Shown here piece by piece: positions 23,968 through 33,257 of a DNA stretch of 64,000 nt. How positions within the stretch are numbered: the stretch's first letter is position 1; each line of letters begins with the position of its first letter. A program made the translations under genes and the position numbers. The notes below the pieces were generated by a model. The model did no database searches. It was not told where the DNA came from and worked only from the letters and a program-made list of their open reading frames with translations. Source of the stretch: JAYOEY01 sp038116945 (lineage in GTDB: Bacteria > Pseudomonadota > Alphaproteobacteria > MPNO01 > UBA2964). The stretch is from NCBI GenBank assembly GCA_038116945.1, contig JAYOEY010000001.1, forward strand, positions 248,001 to 312,000. The letters are read 5' to 3'.

Positions 23968-25197
23968 ATGGAACTCGCGACAAGCGATATCCACAAGCAG
24001 TCGATTGAATCGTTCGATACGGAGAAGCTTCTGACAAACGCCGCGCGTCAGCGCGACGCCCGGAAGTATTCCGAGTTCCCGATCGTCGATGTCGACTGTC
24101 ATCATTACGAAAACGAGTCGCTGCGCGAGATCATCCAGTATTTCGACGATCCGGTCCTGAAACAGGCGGGGCTGGTTTATACCGCCGGAGGAACCGGCGT
24201 GCAGTCGCCCATGATGCCGGGCGCCGTGGGCTATCAGGATGTCGCCGGCCGCATCACCCGCTATCCCCTGCGCAAGCTGGAAGAGACGCCGGCGGACGGA
24301 ACCCACCGGGACGTGCATCTGAGCCTCCGATGGATGGATGCGATGGGCGTCGATTACGGCTGCATTTTTCCGACTCCCATGCTCCTGCTCGGAACGCATC
24401 CGCAGCCGGAAGTCGAGGCGGCCATGGCGACCGGCTACAATCGCTGGCTTCTCGAAAAGATCTGCCATCCCGGGCAGAACCGTCTCCAGACGATGATCTA
24501 TCTGCCATTCAACGATCCGGAAGCGGCCTATCGCACGGTGAAGGAGTTCGGCGACAAACCCAACGTGCTGGGTTTCATGGTCGTGTCGGTCCGCTACAAG
24601 CCGATTTACGACAATGCCTACATGAAGACCTATGCGCTGATGGAAGAGATGGGCAAGCCGCTCGGTTTCCACAGCAACTACAACTGGAACGACCGGCTGA
24701 TCGGGAATACCAACCGTTTTCTCGTGACGCATGCGCTCGGGTTCACGCTGTTCAATACTGTGCATCTCTGCAACTGGATCGTGAACGCGCTGCCCGAAAG
24801 GTTCCCCAAACTGAAGACCATCTGGATCGAATCCGGGCTGGCCTGGATTCCGTGGGTGATGCAGCGTCTGGATAACGATTACAAGATGCGCTGGTCGGAA
24901 GCGCCATCGCTCAAGCGCCTGCCGAGCGAATATATGCGGGAGATGTATTACACGTCGCAGCCGATGGAAATGCCGAACCGCATGGACGTTCTCGAAATGA
25001 CGTTCGATCTGATCGATGCGGAAAACCAGCTCCTGTGGGCGTCGGATTATCCGCACTGGGACATGGACGTGCCCAGCACGATCTATGATCTGCCGTTCCT
25101 GGACGAGAGGCAGAAGCATCGGATCCTTGGCGGGAACGCGATCGATCTGTTCGGTCTCGATGTCAGCGATCGGTTCCCCGGCTATAAGGCTGCCTGA
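23968..25197 (+). CDS. Amidohydrolase-2 family protein, paralogue 2
   Basis: This 409-residue paralogue of the 21854 gene shares the N-terminal FDTEKLLTNAARQRDARKY. The metal motif here is VDVDCHHYE (D43-x-H45), with GFHSNYNWNDR and WASDYPHWDMD as the other landmarks. An insert of about 7 residues around VYTAGGTGVQSP distinguishes it. The two proteins could be isoenzymes or a heteromer. GGGAGAGG precedes the ATG. It is followed after 8 bases by an MmgE/PrpD gene, so the run 21854-26507 is probably one operon. Likely decarboxylase or hydrolase; the substrate is unknown. Confidence 0.87.
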   Translation: MELATSDIHKQSIESFDTEKLLTNAARQRDARKYSEFPIVDVDCHHYENESLREIIQYFDDPVLKQAGLVYTAGGTGVQSPMMPGAVGYQDVAGRITRYPLRKLEETPADGTHRDVHLSLRWMDAMGVDYGCIFPTPMLLLGTHPQPEVEAAMATGYNRWLLEKICHPGQNRLQTMIYLPFNDPEAAYRTVKEFGDKPNVLGFMVVSVRYKPIYDNAYMKTYALMEEMGKPLGFHSNYNWNDRLIGNTNRFLVTHALGFTLFNTVHLCNWIVNALPERFPKLKTIWIESGLAWIPWVMQRLDNDYKMRWSEAPSLKRLPSEYMREMYYTSQPMEMPNRMDVLEMTFDLIDAENQLLWASDYPHWDMDVPSTIYDLPFLDERQKHRILGGNAIDLFGLDVSDRFPGYKAA

Positions 25198-25205
25198 TCC
25201 GGCGC

Positions 25206-26507
25206 ATGGCTGATGGGCCGACACTCACGCAGGGGCTGATCGGGCTTATCCGGGAAAAGCCGGTTTCGGCGGACGATTTCGAAAAAACGGCGCTTTTCAC
25301 GCTCGATGCCGTCGCCAATGCGATTGCCGGCCGCAACAGCGAGCCCGGCCGCAGGCTGCTGGAATGGTCGGTCGGGCGCGCTGGCGACGCCGGTCGCCGG
25401 GCGTTTCTCATGGGCGCGCTGACCCATATTCTCGAGGTCGACGATATCCACCGAGCGTCGGTCGTTCATACCGGCTGCGTGACGGTGCCCGCTGCATTCG
25501 CCCTTGCCGCGGAACATGAAGTCTCCGGCGAAACCTTCCTGAAATCGGTTCTGTACGGGTTCGAGGCGACATGCCGGGTCGGCATGGCGGTGGGGCCTGC
25601 GCATTACCGTATCTGGCACAACACGGCAACATGCGGCCCTTACGGCTCGGCCATGGCGGCGGCAACCGTTCTGGGGCTGGATGACGATCAGACGATGCAT
25701 GCCCTCGGCAATGCCGGTACCCAGTCCGCGGGCCTGTGGGAATTTCTCGCGACCGGTGCGATGAGCAAGCATCTTCATGCCGGGCGCGCTGTAGAGGCCG
25801 GCGTCGTCGCGGCCGAGCTTGCGGCCATAGGCTTTACGGGGCCGCCCGCCATTCTGGAAGGCCCGGCAGGTTTTTTCGCTGGCGCCTGTCCCGATCCGGA
25901 TCCCGATGCCGTACTCCGCGATGCGGATGCGCCCTGGCAGGTGCATCTGACCTCGATCAAGCCGTGGCCCTCCTGCCGGCATACCCATCCGGCGATTGAC
26001 GCGGCGCTCGATATTGCCCAGCAGCTCGATGGCCGCGAGATATCGAGCGTCGGGGTCAAGACCTATGGTGCCGCGGTCGATGTGTGCGACCGGCCGGTCG
26101 CGAACAGCGAATATGAAGGAAAATTCTCGATCCAGCATTGTGTTGCCGCCGCGTTGCAACGCGGGAAGATCGATTTCTCCGCCTTCGGTGTGGAAGCCCG
26201 CGCGAAAGCGGCGAAGCTCGCGGAGTCGGTAAGTGTCCGGACTGGGGAGCCCTATGCGACGGCCTATCCGCGGGCCTGGGGTGCGTCGGTCGAGGTCGTG
26301 CTTGAAGACGGCTCGACGATACGCTCGGAAAAGGACGAGTGCTTCGGGGATCCCGACGCTGCGCTTTCCGCCGATGCGATGGTCGACAAGGCCCGTGACC
26401 TTATGCGGCATGGCGGCGTCAACGATTCCGGGCGCGTGATTGACGGTGTTCTGGAAATGGCCGCCGGGCGAGCCGCACCGGATCTTTCGGGGCTGTTTAC
26501 GGGCTGA
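25206..26507 (+). CDS. MmgE/PrpD-family protein
   Basis: This 433-residue MmgE/PrpD-fold protein has GALTHILEVDDIHRASVVHTGC, the pattern of the all-helical domain, then ATCGPYGSAMAAATVLGLDD, MSKHLHAGRAVEAGVVAAELA and KPWPSCRHTHPAIDAAL. Family members are 2-methylcitrate dehydratase, cis-aconitate decarboxylase or unassigned lyases. The dedicated prpD of this window lies at 41378 and is only distantly similar, so this copy probably has another job, likely dehydration or decarboxylation of a tricarboxylate-like acid. Its last 11 bases overlap the convergent TRAP permease gene. Confidence 0.85.
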   Translation: MADGPTLTQGLIGLIREKPVSADDFEKTALFTLDAVANAIAGRNSEPGRRLLEWSVGRAGDAGRRAFLMGALTHILEVDDIHRASVVHTGCVTVPAAFALAAEHEVSGETFLKSVLYGFEATCRVGMAVGPAHYRIWHNTATCGPYGSAMAAATVLGLDDDQTMHALGNAGTQSAGLWEFLATGAMSKHLHAGRAVEAGVVAAELAAIGFTGPPAILEGPAGFFAGACPDPDPDAVLRDADAPWQVHLTSIKPWPSCRHTHPAIDAALDIAQQLDGREISSVGVKTYGAAVDVCDRPVANSEYEGKFSIQHCVAAALQRGKIDFSAFGVEARAKAAKLAESVSVRTGEPYATAYPRAWGASVEVVLEDGSTIRSEKDECFGDPDAALSADAMVDKARDLMRHGGVNDSGRVIDGVLEMAAGRAAPDLSGLFTG

Positions 26508-28662
26508 CCCTGGCCCGGCGTCCGATCTTCGACGTGACGATGACGACGGACGTCACAAGAACCGCCCCTGCAATATTGATCAGGAGATCAAGCGGCCAGA
26601 AACTCGCTGCTCCGCCGATGATCAGGACCGGATAGAGCCAGATGGGAATCGGCCCTTCCGAAAATCGCTGGATCAGGGTGGTGAAGGCGTATATCCCGAA
26701 CAGGCTGAAGAAACCAATCTGGATCACCTGCCAGAAATCGCCGCCGATAAGCGGGGTATAGGCGAAGATCAGCGGGATGATGTAGAGCCCCTTTGCGATT
26801 TTCCAGGATTCAAAGCCGGTGGCCATCGGGGGCGAGCCCGCGATTCCCGCGGCGGTAAACGCGGCAAGGCAGACAGGCGGCGTTACGTTCGAATCCTGGC
26901 TGAGCCAGAAAATGATGAGATGGGCCGTCAGGAGCATCGTCGTCATGGTCGCGGGGTCGACCACGGCCGGCCGTATCGTCACCGCGAGTTCGAAGGGCAT
27001 GGCGCTGACCAGTTGCCGCGCTTCCTCGATACTCATTCCCGTGCTGACCTTCAGGGCGTGCGGCGAATCTATCAATGCAAACAGCGCTGCCTTGGCGGGG
27101 TCGGAGATTCCGTTGACCAGCTGTTCAACCACCAGCCCGTCCGCCAGCATGCCAGACAGCGCCGGCGCCGATAGGATTGCCAGGACGATATAGGCAGCGG
27201 TGACCGGCAGCCCCATCCCGAGCACCAGAGACGCCAGCCCGATAAGAATCAGGGCGAATATCAGCGAACCCTGCGACCACTGGGCGATCATAAGGGCAAA
27301 GGTATTGGCGAGGCCGGATGTCGTTACGGCATTGTTGATCAGCCCGACCGCGACCAGAAGTATCGCTGTCATAATGGCCGTTTTCATGCCCAGCGTAAGC
27401 GCTTCGCCGATTTTTCGCGGTGTCATCTTGTTGGGCGTGACCCAGCTCGTGAGGATCAGTGTTGCGATGGCGACGCACGCCGCATAGCTCGGCGTCCAGC
27501 CCGCGACCAGCATGTAGGTCATCACGCCGAGCGGCAGCAGAAAGTTGAGAGCGCCCGCATATAGTTTGCGCTTGTCGACGACGTTGGACTGTTCGACGCC
27601 GATATCGTGCTTCATGGCCTCGACGCGCACGATAAAACCGATCGACATGAAATAAAGGATCGCCGGTACAATCGAATACAGGACAATCGTGCCGTACGGT
27701 ATTCCGGTGTAGGAAACCATCACAAACGCGCCGGCTCCCATGATCGGAGGCATGATCTGTCCGCCGGTCGATGCGGACGCTTCGACGCCCGCCGCAAATC
27801 TGGGACGGAAACCGTTTGCCTTCATCAGGGGGATGGTAATGACGCCGGTCGAGGCGGTGTTGGCCACTGCCGATCCGGAAATCGTGCCTGTCAGCGCTGA
27901 CGCCAGTACGGCGACAAACGCGGATCCGCCGCGAAACCGCCCGGCGACGATTTTCGCGAACTCGATGACGAAATCCGACGCGCCGGACACCACCAGGAAT
28001 GCGCCGAAAATCATGAACAATGCGATGTTCGCCGACGAGATCGTGGTGATGATCCCGAACATGCCTTCGTCGTTATACATCGACCGGAAAAGAACGTCGC
28101 CGAGCGGCAGGCTTGCCGCCCGGAAAGTGCCGGGCAGCCATTCGCCGAGAAACAGGATATAGGACATGGCGATAATGATGAGGACCGGAATGATCCAGCC
28201 GGTCAAACGTCGGGTCAGGTCCATCGCCGCGACAATCACGACGATCCCGGCAATCCAGTCAATGGGGGTGAGTTGCCAGACCTGCCCGGTCTTGGCGAGG
28301 GTGCGTGCGTAGACGCCGTCCTCGGCATAGGCCATCCAGCCGGCCGAGGCGGCGACGAGCAAGCCGTAGGCGACGTCCATGCCAATAGCCCAGGACCGAT
28401 GTGAGTGTCTGGGAAACATGGGGGAGGAAATGGCCGCGAGAAAGGCGAACCCGCCAAAATGAATGCAGTTCTGCCAATGGCCGGGCTCGGTCAGGTAGAC
28501 GTTGGTCGCGATGTGCCAGAGACCGAAACAGACGATGGCGGCGCTCATCGCCCAGTAGACGCCGCCCTGTTTCAGGGCGTGGTCGAAGTCAAAAATGCCG
28601 TCGCGAAATCCGGCCGGTACAGGCTCCGGCGGCTGGCTTGCTGGCTCGGTAGTCATGGCCAA
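26497..28662 (-). CDS. TRAP-TAXI transporter, fused permease (DctQM-type)
   Basis: This 721-residue integral membrane protein combines the small (about 4 TM, residues 30-210) and large (about 12 TM) TRAP permease domains, as is usual for TAXI-type systems. Landmarks include GSAFVAVLASALTGTISGSAVANTASTGVITIPLMK, GGQIMPPIMGAGAFVMVSYTGIPY and LPVTAAYIVLAILSAPAL. It imports a small organic acid using a sodium or proton gradient, fed by the TAXI binding protein encoded just upstream. The substrate is unknown; neighbouring genes suggest an organic acid. Confidence 0.93.
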   Translation of the reverse strand: MAMTTEPASQPPEPVPAGFRDGIFDFDHALKQGGVYWAMSAAIVCFGLWHIATNVYLTEPGHWQNCIHFGGFAFLAAISSPMFPRHSHRSWAIGMDVAYGLLVAASAGWMAYAEDGVYARTLAKTGQVWQLTPIDWIAGIVVIVAAMDLTRRLTGWIIPVLIIIAMSYILFLGEWLPGTFRAASLPLGDVLFRSMYNDEGMFGIITTISSANIALFMIFGAFLVVSGASDFVIEFAKIVAGRFRGGSAFVAVLASALTGTISGSAVANTASTGVITIPLMKANGFRPRFAAGVEASASTGGQIMPPIMGAGAFVMVSYTGIPYGTIVLYSIVPAILYFMSIGFIVRVEAMKHDIGVEQSNVVDKRKLYAGALNFLLPLGVMTYMLVAGWTPSYAACVAIATLILTSWVTPNKMTPRKIGEALTLGMKTAIMTAILLVAVGLINNAVTTSGLANTFALMIAQWSQGSLIFALILIGLASLVLGMGLPVTAAYIVLAILSAPALSGMLADGLVVEQLVNGISDPAKAALFALIDSPHALKVSTGMSIEEARQLVSAMPFELAVTIRPAVVDPATMTTMLLTAHLIIFWLSQDSNVTPPVCLAAFTAAGIAGSPPMATGFESWKIAKGLYIIPLIFAYTPLIGGDFWQVIQIGFFSLFGIYAFTTLIQRFSEGPIPIWLYPVLIIGGAASFWPLDLLINIAGAVLVTSVVIVTSKIGRRARVSP

Positions 28663-28680
28663 TTGCCGCGGCTCTCAAGA

Positions 28681-28712
28681 AACCGGCGGTTGCCATCAGG
28701 CAACCGCCGGTT
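28681..28712 (-). ncRNA. Intercistronic hairpin between TAXI receptor and permease
   Basis: A perfect 14-bp stem (28681-28694 with 28699-28712) with a 4-base loop lies in the 89-base gap between the binding-protein gene and the permease gene, read on the minus strand. Only a broken T stretch follows. Hairpins in this position typically protect the upstream mRNA or cause partial termination so that the receptor outnumbers the permease. Confidence 0.65.
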
Positions 28713-28751
28713 CCGGTATTCGTTCTCACTCACGGAAGTTCAGCAAACAGC

Positions 28752-29768
28752 CTATTTGGCCATCAGGTGAGACGGAATCGTAAGCCCGACTTCCTTGTAA
28801 TAGCGGGCGGCGCCAGGGTGCAGCGGCACCGGAAGACCGGCCATCGCCTTTTTGACATCCATCGCCTTTGTGGCCTTGTGAATGGCCTGCAGGAACGGAA
28901 GGTTTTCGTATATCGCCTTCGTCAGCTTGTAGACATGCTCTTCCGAGACGTCGGCGTTGACCGCCAGAAAATTCGGCTGTGCGATCGTGTTTACATCTTT
29001 CGTCTGCCCCGGATAGGTGCCCGCCTTGATGGTATAGGGAACCCAGAGGTTGCGGCCGCCATCCATCATTTTCCGTTCTTTTTCGGTGACATTCAGGATC
29101 GTGAACTTGCCCTTGTTGGAAGCCATGAGCTTGGTAACCGCGCCGGTGGGCGGTCCCGCGCCCAGCCCGCCGCCGACGGCCTGGCCGTTTGCCATTGCAT
29201 CTGCGGTCGGTCCGAATCCGGCATCGACCAGCTTGTAGTCTTTTTCGATATCGATCCTGAGGCCCTTGAGCAGGACCCGGTTCGAGCCGATGGTTCCGGA
29301 ATTCTTCTTGCCCATTCCCATCGACATGCCCTTCATGGCAACCATGTCGGAGACGGTCCCGGATTTGACGTATTTGTTGTTGATGATGAACTGTTCGACG
29401 TTCTGCCACAGCATCGTCACCGAGCGGACGTTCTTCTGGGGCGCGGAAACCGGACCGGTACCCGTCGCCGCGTAAGAGCCGAACAGACCCTGCAGAATGG
29501 CAAACTGGGCGGTGTTGGCGCCGAGCGCCTGTACATTGGCGCCGGATCCCGCTGAATTCACTGCCGTCAGGCTGAATTTATGTTTCGGCAGGAGTTTGAT
29601 CTTGGTGAGGGTCGAAATGGCGGTCCCCACAGGATGATAGGTGCCGCCTGTGGACGCCGTGTTCAGCACGTAGTCCTTGCCGGCGGAAAAGGCCGGGCTT
29701 CCGGCAGCCGCCAAGGTTGTGACGGCAATGGCGACGCCCGCGCTTTTGAGATATCGCTGATATTTCAT
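28752..29768 (-). CDS. TAXI-family TRAP solute-binding protein
   Basis: This 338-residue protein has a Sec signal peptide (positive start MKYQRYLK, hydrophobic core AGVAIAVTTLAAAG, cleavage near AFSAGK). It then has the TAXI hallmark YVLNTASTGGTYHPVGTAISTLT and a C-terminal LPVPLHPGAARYYKEVGL. It is exported to the periplasm and delivers the ligand to the fused permease encoded downstream. A canonical AGGAGG precedes the ATG. Ligands of TAXI proteins are mostly unknown, with glutamate or other carboxylates reported for a few. Confidence 0.93.
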   Translation of the reverse strand: MKYQRYLKSAGVAIAVTTLAAAGSPAFSAGKDYVLNTASTGGTYHPVGTAISTLTKIKLLPKHKFSLTAVNSAGSGANVQALGANTAQFAILQGLFGSYAATGTGPVSAPQKNVRSVTMLWQNVEQFIINNKYVKSGTVSDMVAMKGMSMGMGKKNSGTIGSNRVLLKGLRIDIEKDYKLVDAGFGPTADAMANGQAVGGGLGAGPPTGAVTKLMASNKGKFTILNVTEKERKMMDGGRNLWVPYTIKAGTYPGQTKDVNTIAQPNFLAVNADVSEEHVYKLTKAIYENLPFLQAIHKATKAMDVKKAMAGLPVPLHPGAARYYKEVGLTIPSHLMAK

Positions 29769-29961
29769 TTCATCCTCCTAAATCGTTCGAACTCGCTCAG
29801 AAAGATCGGTTGATCTCCCGGTTCGTCTGAAAGCCTAACATGAAACGGACAGGCCCTAAAGAACTGCGTCCGAGAGATGAAATGGCCAGGCTTGATGATG
29901 TTCCTGTCGCGCATGATACTTTCGCCTGACTTACGCTGGCAGAAATTCGGGGGAGATCGTC

Positions 29962-30801
29962 ATGAAGGCACCGGACCAGAAGGCAAAGGCGGCCGCTTTT
30001 GCCGCAATGCACCGCGACGACGGCATTTTCGTGCTGCCGAATTGCTGGGATGCGGTCAGCGCCTGCGTGATCGCCGAGGCAGGGTTCAAGGCGACGGCCA
30101 CGACCAGCGGCGGCTGTGCGTTCTCCCTCGGTTACTGCGACGGCGAGAACATTCCGCGGGACGAGATGCTGGGGGCGGTCGGGCGTATCGCATCGGCGGT
30201 CGATATACCGGTCAGCGCGGACATGGAGGCAGGTTACGGCGTTTCGCCGGAGGCTGTTGCAGATACGGTACGCCGCACAATTGAGACCGGCGCTGTCGGA
30301 GTGAATATCGAAGACAGCGACAAGTCGGGTCCGCGCAGGCTTCTCGATTTCGATCTGTCCGTCGAACGGATCGCCTCCGCCGTCGAAGCTGCAAAGGGGA
30401 GCGGCATGGATATCGTCATAAACGCCCGGACGGACGGGTTCATGATGGGCAGCGACGACGCCGTGTTCGGCGAGACCGTGCGTCGCGCCAACGCCTATCT
30501 TTCGGCAGGAGCGAACTGTGCCTTCGTGATCGGTGCGCGGGACGGCGATCTGATTGCCGCCCTTGCGAAGTCCATCGACGGGCCGTTGAACATCCTGGCC
30601 GGGCCGGGTACCCCGCCGGTTTCGGAGCTGGGCGAAATGGGTGTCAGGCGAGTGACGGTGGGCAGCAATATCACCAAGGCGGCGCTGCTGGCCGTGCGCA
30701 AGGCGGTGGAGGAACTCGGCGGTCCGGGAACGTACGGCTTTGCCGAGGGCGTCTACACGCAGCCCGAGATACACCGCATCATCAAGGGCGAAAAACCCTA
30801 G
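29962..30801 (+). CDS. Isocitrate lyase/PEP mutase-family protein
   Basis: This 279-residue TIM-barrel enzyme of the ICL/PEPM superfamily has LPNCWDAVSACVIAEAGF, VSADMEAGYGVSPEAVADTVRRTIETGAVGVNIED and the INARTDGF strand. The Asp-rich metal site includes SADMEAGYG. The KKCGH-type lyase loop is absent; this is the carboxyPEP/oxaloacetate-hydrolase-like branch whose members cleave or hydrolyse 2-oxo or hydroxyacids. It is monocistronic, divergent from the TAXI gene, and its stop overlaps the convergent DapA-family gene by 4 bases. The start has GGGGGAG upstream. Confidence 0.83.
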   Translation: MKAPDQKAKAAAFAAMHRDDGIFVLPNCWDAVSACVIAEAGFKATATTSGGCAFSLGYCDGENIPRDEMLGAVGRIASAVDIPVSADMEAGYGVSPEAVADTVRRTIETGAVGVNIEDSDKSGPRRLLDFDLSVERIASAVEAAKGSGMDIVINARTDGFMMGSDDAVFGETVRRANAYLSAGANCAFVIGARDGDLIAALAKSIDGPLNILAGPGTPPVSELGEMGVRRVTVGSNITKAALLAVRKAVEELGGPGTYGFAEGVYTQPEIHRIIKGEKP

Positions 30802-31712
30802 GACGCCCGGGCTTCAACCCGGGCCATCAGCCGGTCGAGTTCGGCGTGATCGCGCGCGTCGAGCGACGGGCCGGGCGCACGGGTTTTCGCGCTCGAGATA
30901 ACGCCCCGGCGCCGCAGGATTTCCTTGCGGATGGCAAGCCCGATCCCGATCTGCTGTTCGTAGCGCACGAGCGGGAGATAGGCGTCGAACATATCTTCCG
31001 CCTCGTCCGCCTTTCCGGCTTCGTGCAGGGAACACACCCGGACAAGCATTTCGGGATAGGCGAAACCGGTCATCGCGCCGTCAGCGCCGCGCTGAAGCTC
31101 CTGCGGCAGGAAAAGACCGCCATTGCCGACAAGAACGCTGACCCGTCGCCGTTCGCCAGCCTCCTCGGCCGCGCGGAACTGCGTAAGTTTGCGCAGGCCC
31201 GGCCAGTCCTCGTGCTTGAGGACTTTCAGGCTCGGCAGGTCAGCGAAAAGCCGGTTAAGCAGTGGCGTGGAGAACCAGACGCCGGTGCTCGGCGGATAAT
31301 CCTGCAGCACGATAGGCGTATCGCCGAGCGTGTCGCAGACCGTGTGAAAATAGGTTTCGATCTGCTGATCGGTCCGGAGCCCCGACATCGGCGCGACCAT
31401 GACGCCGGCGGCGCCCATCCCCATGACCTGTGTCGCAAGCGCGTCGATAGCGTTCAACGACGGCGCCGACACGCCGACAACTACCGGCACGCGCCCATCC
31501 AGCCGATCGAGAATGCGTTTGGCGACGGCGCTGGACTCGTCGTTGGAGAGCTTGTTCGCTTCGCCCATGACGCCGAGGATCGTGAGGCCGGACACGCCGC
31601 ACTCCACGTAAAAATCGACCATCCGGTCGATACTGTCGAAATCGAGCGCGCCGTCTTCGGCAAAGGGGGTGGCGGCAATGGCGTAAACGCCTTTTGCTGT
31701 TTCGTCGAGCAT
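30798..31712 (-). CDS. DapA-family aldolase/lyase (dihydrodipicolinate synthase-like)
   Basis: This 304-residue class I aldolase of the DHDPS/N-acetylneuraminate lyase family has GVMGEANKLS for carboxylate binding, tyrosine Y139 in LQDYPPSTG and the Schiff-base lysine K166 in LKVLKHEDW. It should form or cleave a 2-oxoacid adduct through a lysine imine. Substrates in this family vary widely (aspartate semialdehyde, hydroxyproline intermediates, 4-hydroxy-2-oxoglutarate and others), and lysine synthesis genes are not nearby, so a catabolic role is more likely. Divergent from the dihydropyrimidinase gene by 72 bases. Confidence 0.87.
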   Translation of the reverse strand: MLDETAKGVYAIAATPFAEDGALDFDSIDRMVDFYVECGVSGLTILGVMGEANKLSNDESSAVAKRILDRLDGRVPVVVGVSAPSLNAIDALATQVMGMGAAGVMVAPMSGLRTDQQIETYFHTVCDTLGDTPIVLQDYPPSTGVWFSTPLLNRLFADLPSLKVLKHEDWPGLRKLTQFRAAEEAGERRRVSVLVGNGGLFLPQELQRGADGAMTGFAYPEMLVRVCSLHEAGKADEAEDMFDAYLPLVRYEQQIGIGLAIRKEILRRRGVISSAKTRAPGPSLDARDHAELDRLMARVEARAS

Positions 31713-31784
31713 TTGTCGTTTCTCCTGTCTGGCCAGAGGAAACTACACCGCTTAGGCTGGCTTACAAACGGAGGTTATTCATCG

Positions 31785-33257
31785 ATGCCCGAATTCGATC
31801 TTGTTGTCCGGAATGGCGATGTCGTAACGGAAAGCGAGCGCTACACCGCCGATATCGGCGTACGGGATGGCGTCATCGTCGCCATTGGCGAAGGTCTGGC
31901 GGCGGGGGCTGAGGAGATCGATGCGGCGGGCCGGCTGGTCCTTCCGGGCGGGATCGACAGCCATTGTCATGTCGAACAGATTTCATCCACGGGGATCTGG
32001 ACCGCGGATGACTGGTTTACCGCGACGCGGTCTGCGGCCTGCGGCGGCAATACGATGATCATTCCTTTCGCCTGCCAGCATCGCGGAGGCTCGCTGCGCG
32101 AGGTGGTGACCGCCTATCACGGGATGGCGGAGCCCAAGGCGACGATCGATTACGCGTTTCATCTGATCGTATCGGACCCGACCCCGCAGGTGCTGGGTCA
32201 GGAACTGCCCGCGCTGATCAAGGATGGCTATACCAGCTTCAAGATCTACCTGACCTATGACGCGCTGATGCTGACGGATCGTCAGTTTCTCGACGTGCTC
32301 GCGGTTGCGCGGCGTGACGGCGCCATGGTCATGGTGCATGCCGAGAACAACGACATGATCGCGTGGATGGCCGAACGGCTGATCGGAGCAGGACTGCGCG
32401 CGCCGAAATTTCATGCCATGGCGCGGCCGATGCTGGTCGAACGCGAGGCTACCCATCGCAGCATCGCGCTGGCCGAACTGGTCGATGTGCCGGTCCTGAT
32501 CGTTCACGTCTCGGGGGCGGAGGCCATCGAGCAGATCCGCTGGGCGCAGGCGAGGGGGCTCAAGGTCCACGCGGAGACCTGTCCGCAATATCTGTTCCTG
32601 ACGGAAGACGACCTCGATAAGCCGGGGATGGAAGGGGCGAAGCACATGTGCAGCCCGCCGCCGCGCGACGCGGCCAATCAGGAAAGCGTCTGGAAGGGGA
32701 TCGAAGAGGGGGTGTTTGCGGTGATCTCGTCCGATCACGCGCCCTACCGGTTCGACGATCCAGAGGGAAAGCTGAAAGCGGGCCCGGACGCACATTTCAA
32801 GCAGATCGCCAACGGCGTGCCCGGTCTGGAGGTCCGTTTGCCGCTCCTGTTTTCCGAAGGCGTGGGTAAGGGACGGATCGATCTGCACCGGTTCGTCGCG
32901 CTGACCGCGACCAACGCCGCGAAACTGTACGGGCTGTATCCCAGGAAAGGCACCATCGCGGTTGGTTCGGATGCCGATCTGACGGTCTGGGATGCCGACC
33001 GGCAGGTGACCATTACCCAATCGATCATGCACGACGCGATGGATTACACCCCGTATGAGGGGCGTCAGGTAACCGGCTGGCCGGCAGTCACCGTTTCCCG
33101 GGGCAGTGTCGTCTGGCAGGATGGCGAATTCCTGGGCGAGGCAGGACAGGGGCGGTTCTATCGCTGTGAAACGCCCGAAGCGCTGGACGCGGCGGCGCGT
33201 CCCGTGACGGATTTCGATCCGGTATCGGGCGAGCTGAGGTCTAAATTCCCCGGATAA
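31785..33257 (+). CDS. Dihydropyrimidinase/D-hydantoinase
   Basis: This 490-residue cyclic amidohydrolase has H60-x-H62 in DSHCHVEQ, carbamylated-lysine candidate K153 in SFKIYLTYDA, H185 in MVHAENND, H241 in VHVSGAEA and D317 in SSDHAPYRF. These complete the binuclear zinc site. It hydrolyses 5,6-dihydropyrimidines or hydantoins to N-carbamoyl amino acids. The start is the ATG after GGAGG at 31770-31774; the frame is open far upstream to 30846, but that part is antisense to the DapA-family gene. No beta-ureidopropionase is adjacent. The 3' end overlaps the convergent SDR gene by 17 bases. Confidence 0.9.
   Translation: MPEFDLVVRNGDVVTESERYTADIGVRDGVIVAIGEGLAAGAEEIDAAGRLVLPGGIDSHCHVEQISSTGIWTADDWFTATRSAACGGNTMIIPFACQHRGGSLREVVTAYHGMAEPKATIDYAFHLIVSDPTPQVLGQELPALIKDGYTSFKIYLTYDALMLTDRQFLDVLAVARRDGAMVMVHAENNDMIAWMAERLIGAGLRAPKFHAMARPMLVEREATHRSIALAELVDVPVLIVHVSGAEAIEQIRWAQARGLKVHAETCPQYLFLTEDDLDKPGMEGAKHMCSPPPRDAANQESVWKGIEEGVFAVISSDHAPYRFDDPEGKLKAGPDAHFKQIANGVPGLEVRLPLLFSEGVGKGRIDLHRFVALTATNAAKLYGLYPRKGTIAVGSDADLTVWDADRQVTITQSIMHDAMDYTPYEGRQVTGWPAVTVSRGSVVWQDGEFLGEAGQGRFYRCETPEALDAAARPVTDFDPVSGELRSKFPG

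Noticed and set aside
30846..31784. Upstream extension of the dihydropyrimidinase frame
   Set aside because: This part is antisense to the DapA-family gene; the family N-terminus MPEFDLVVRNG starts at 31785 behind GGAGG.
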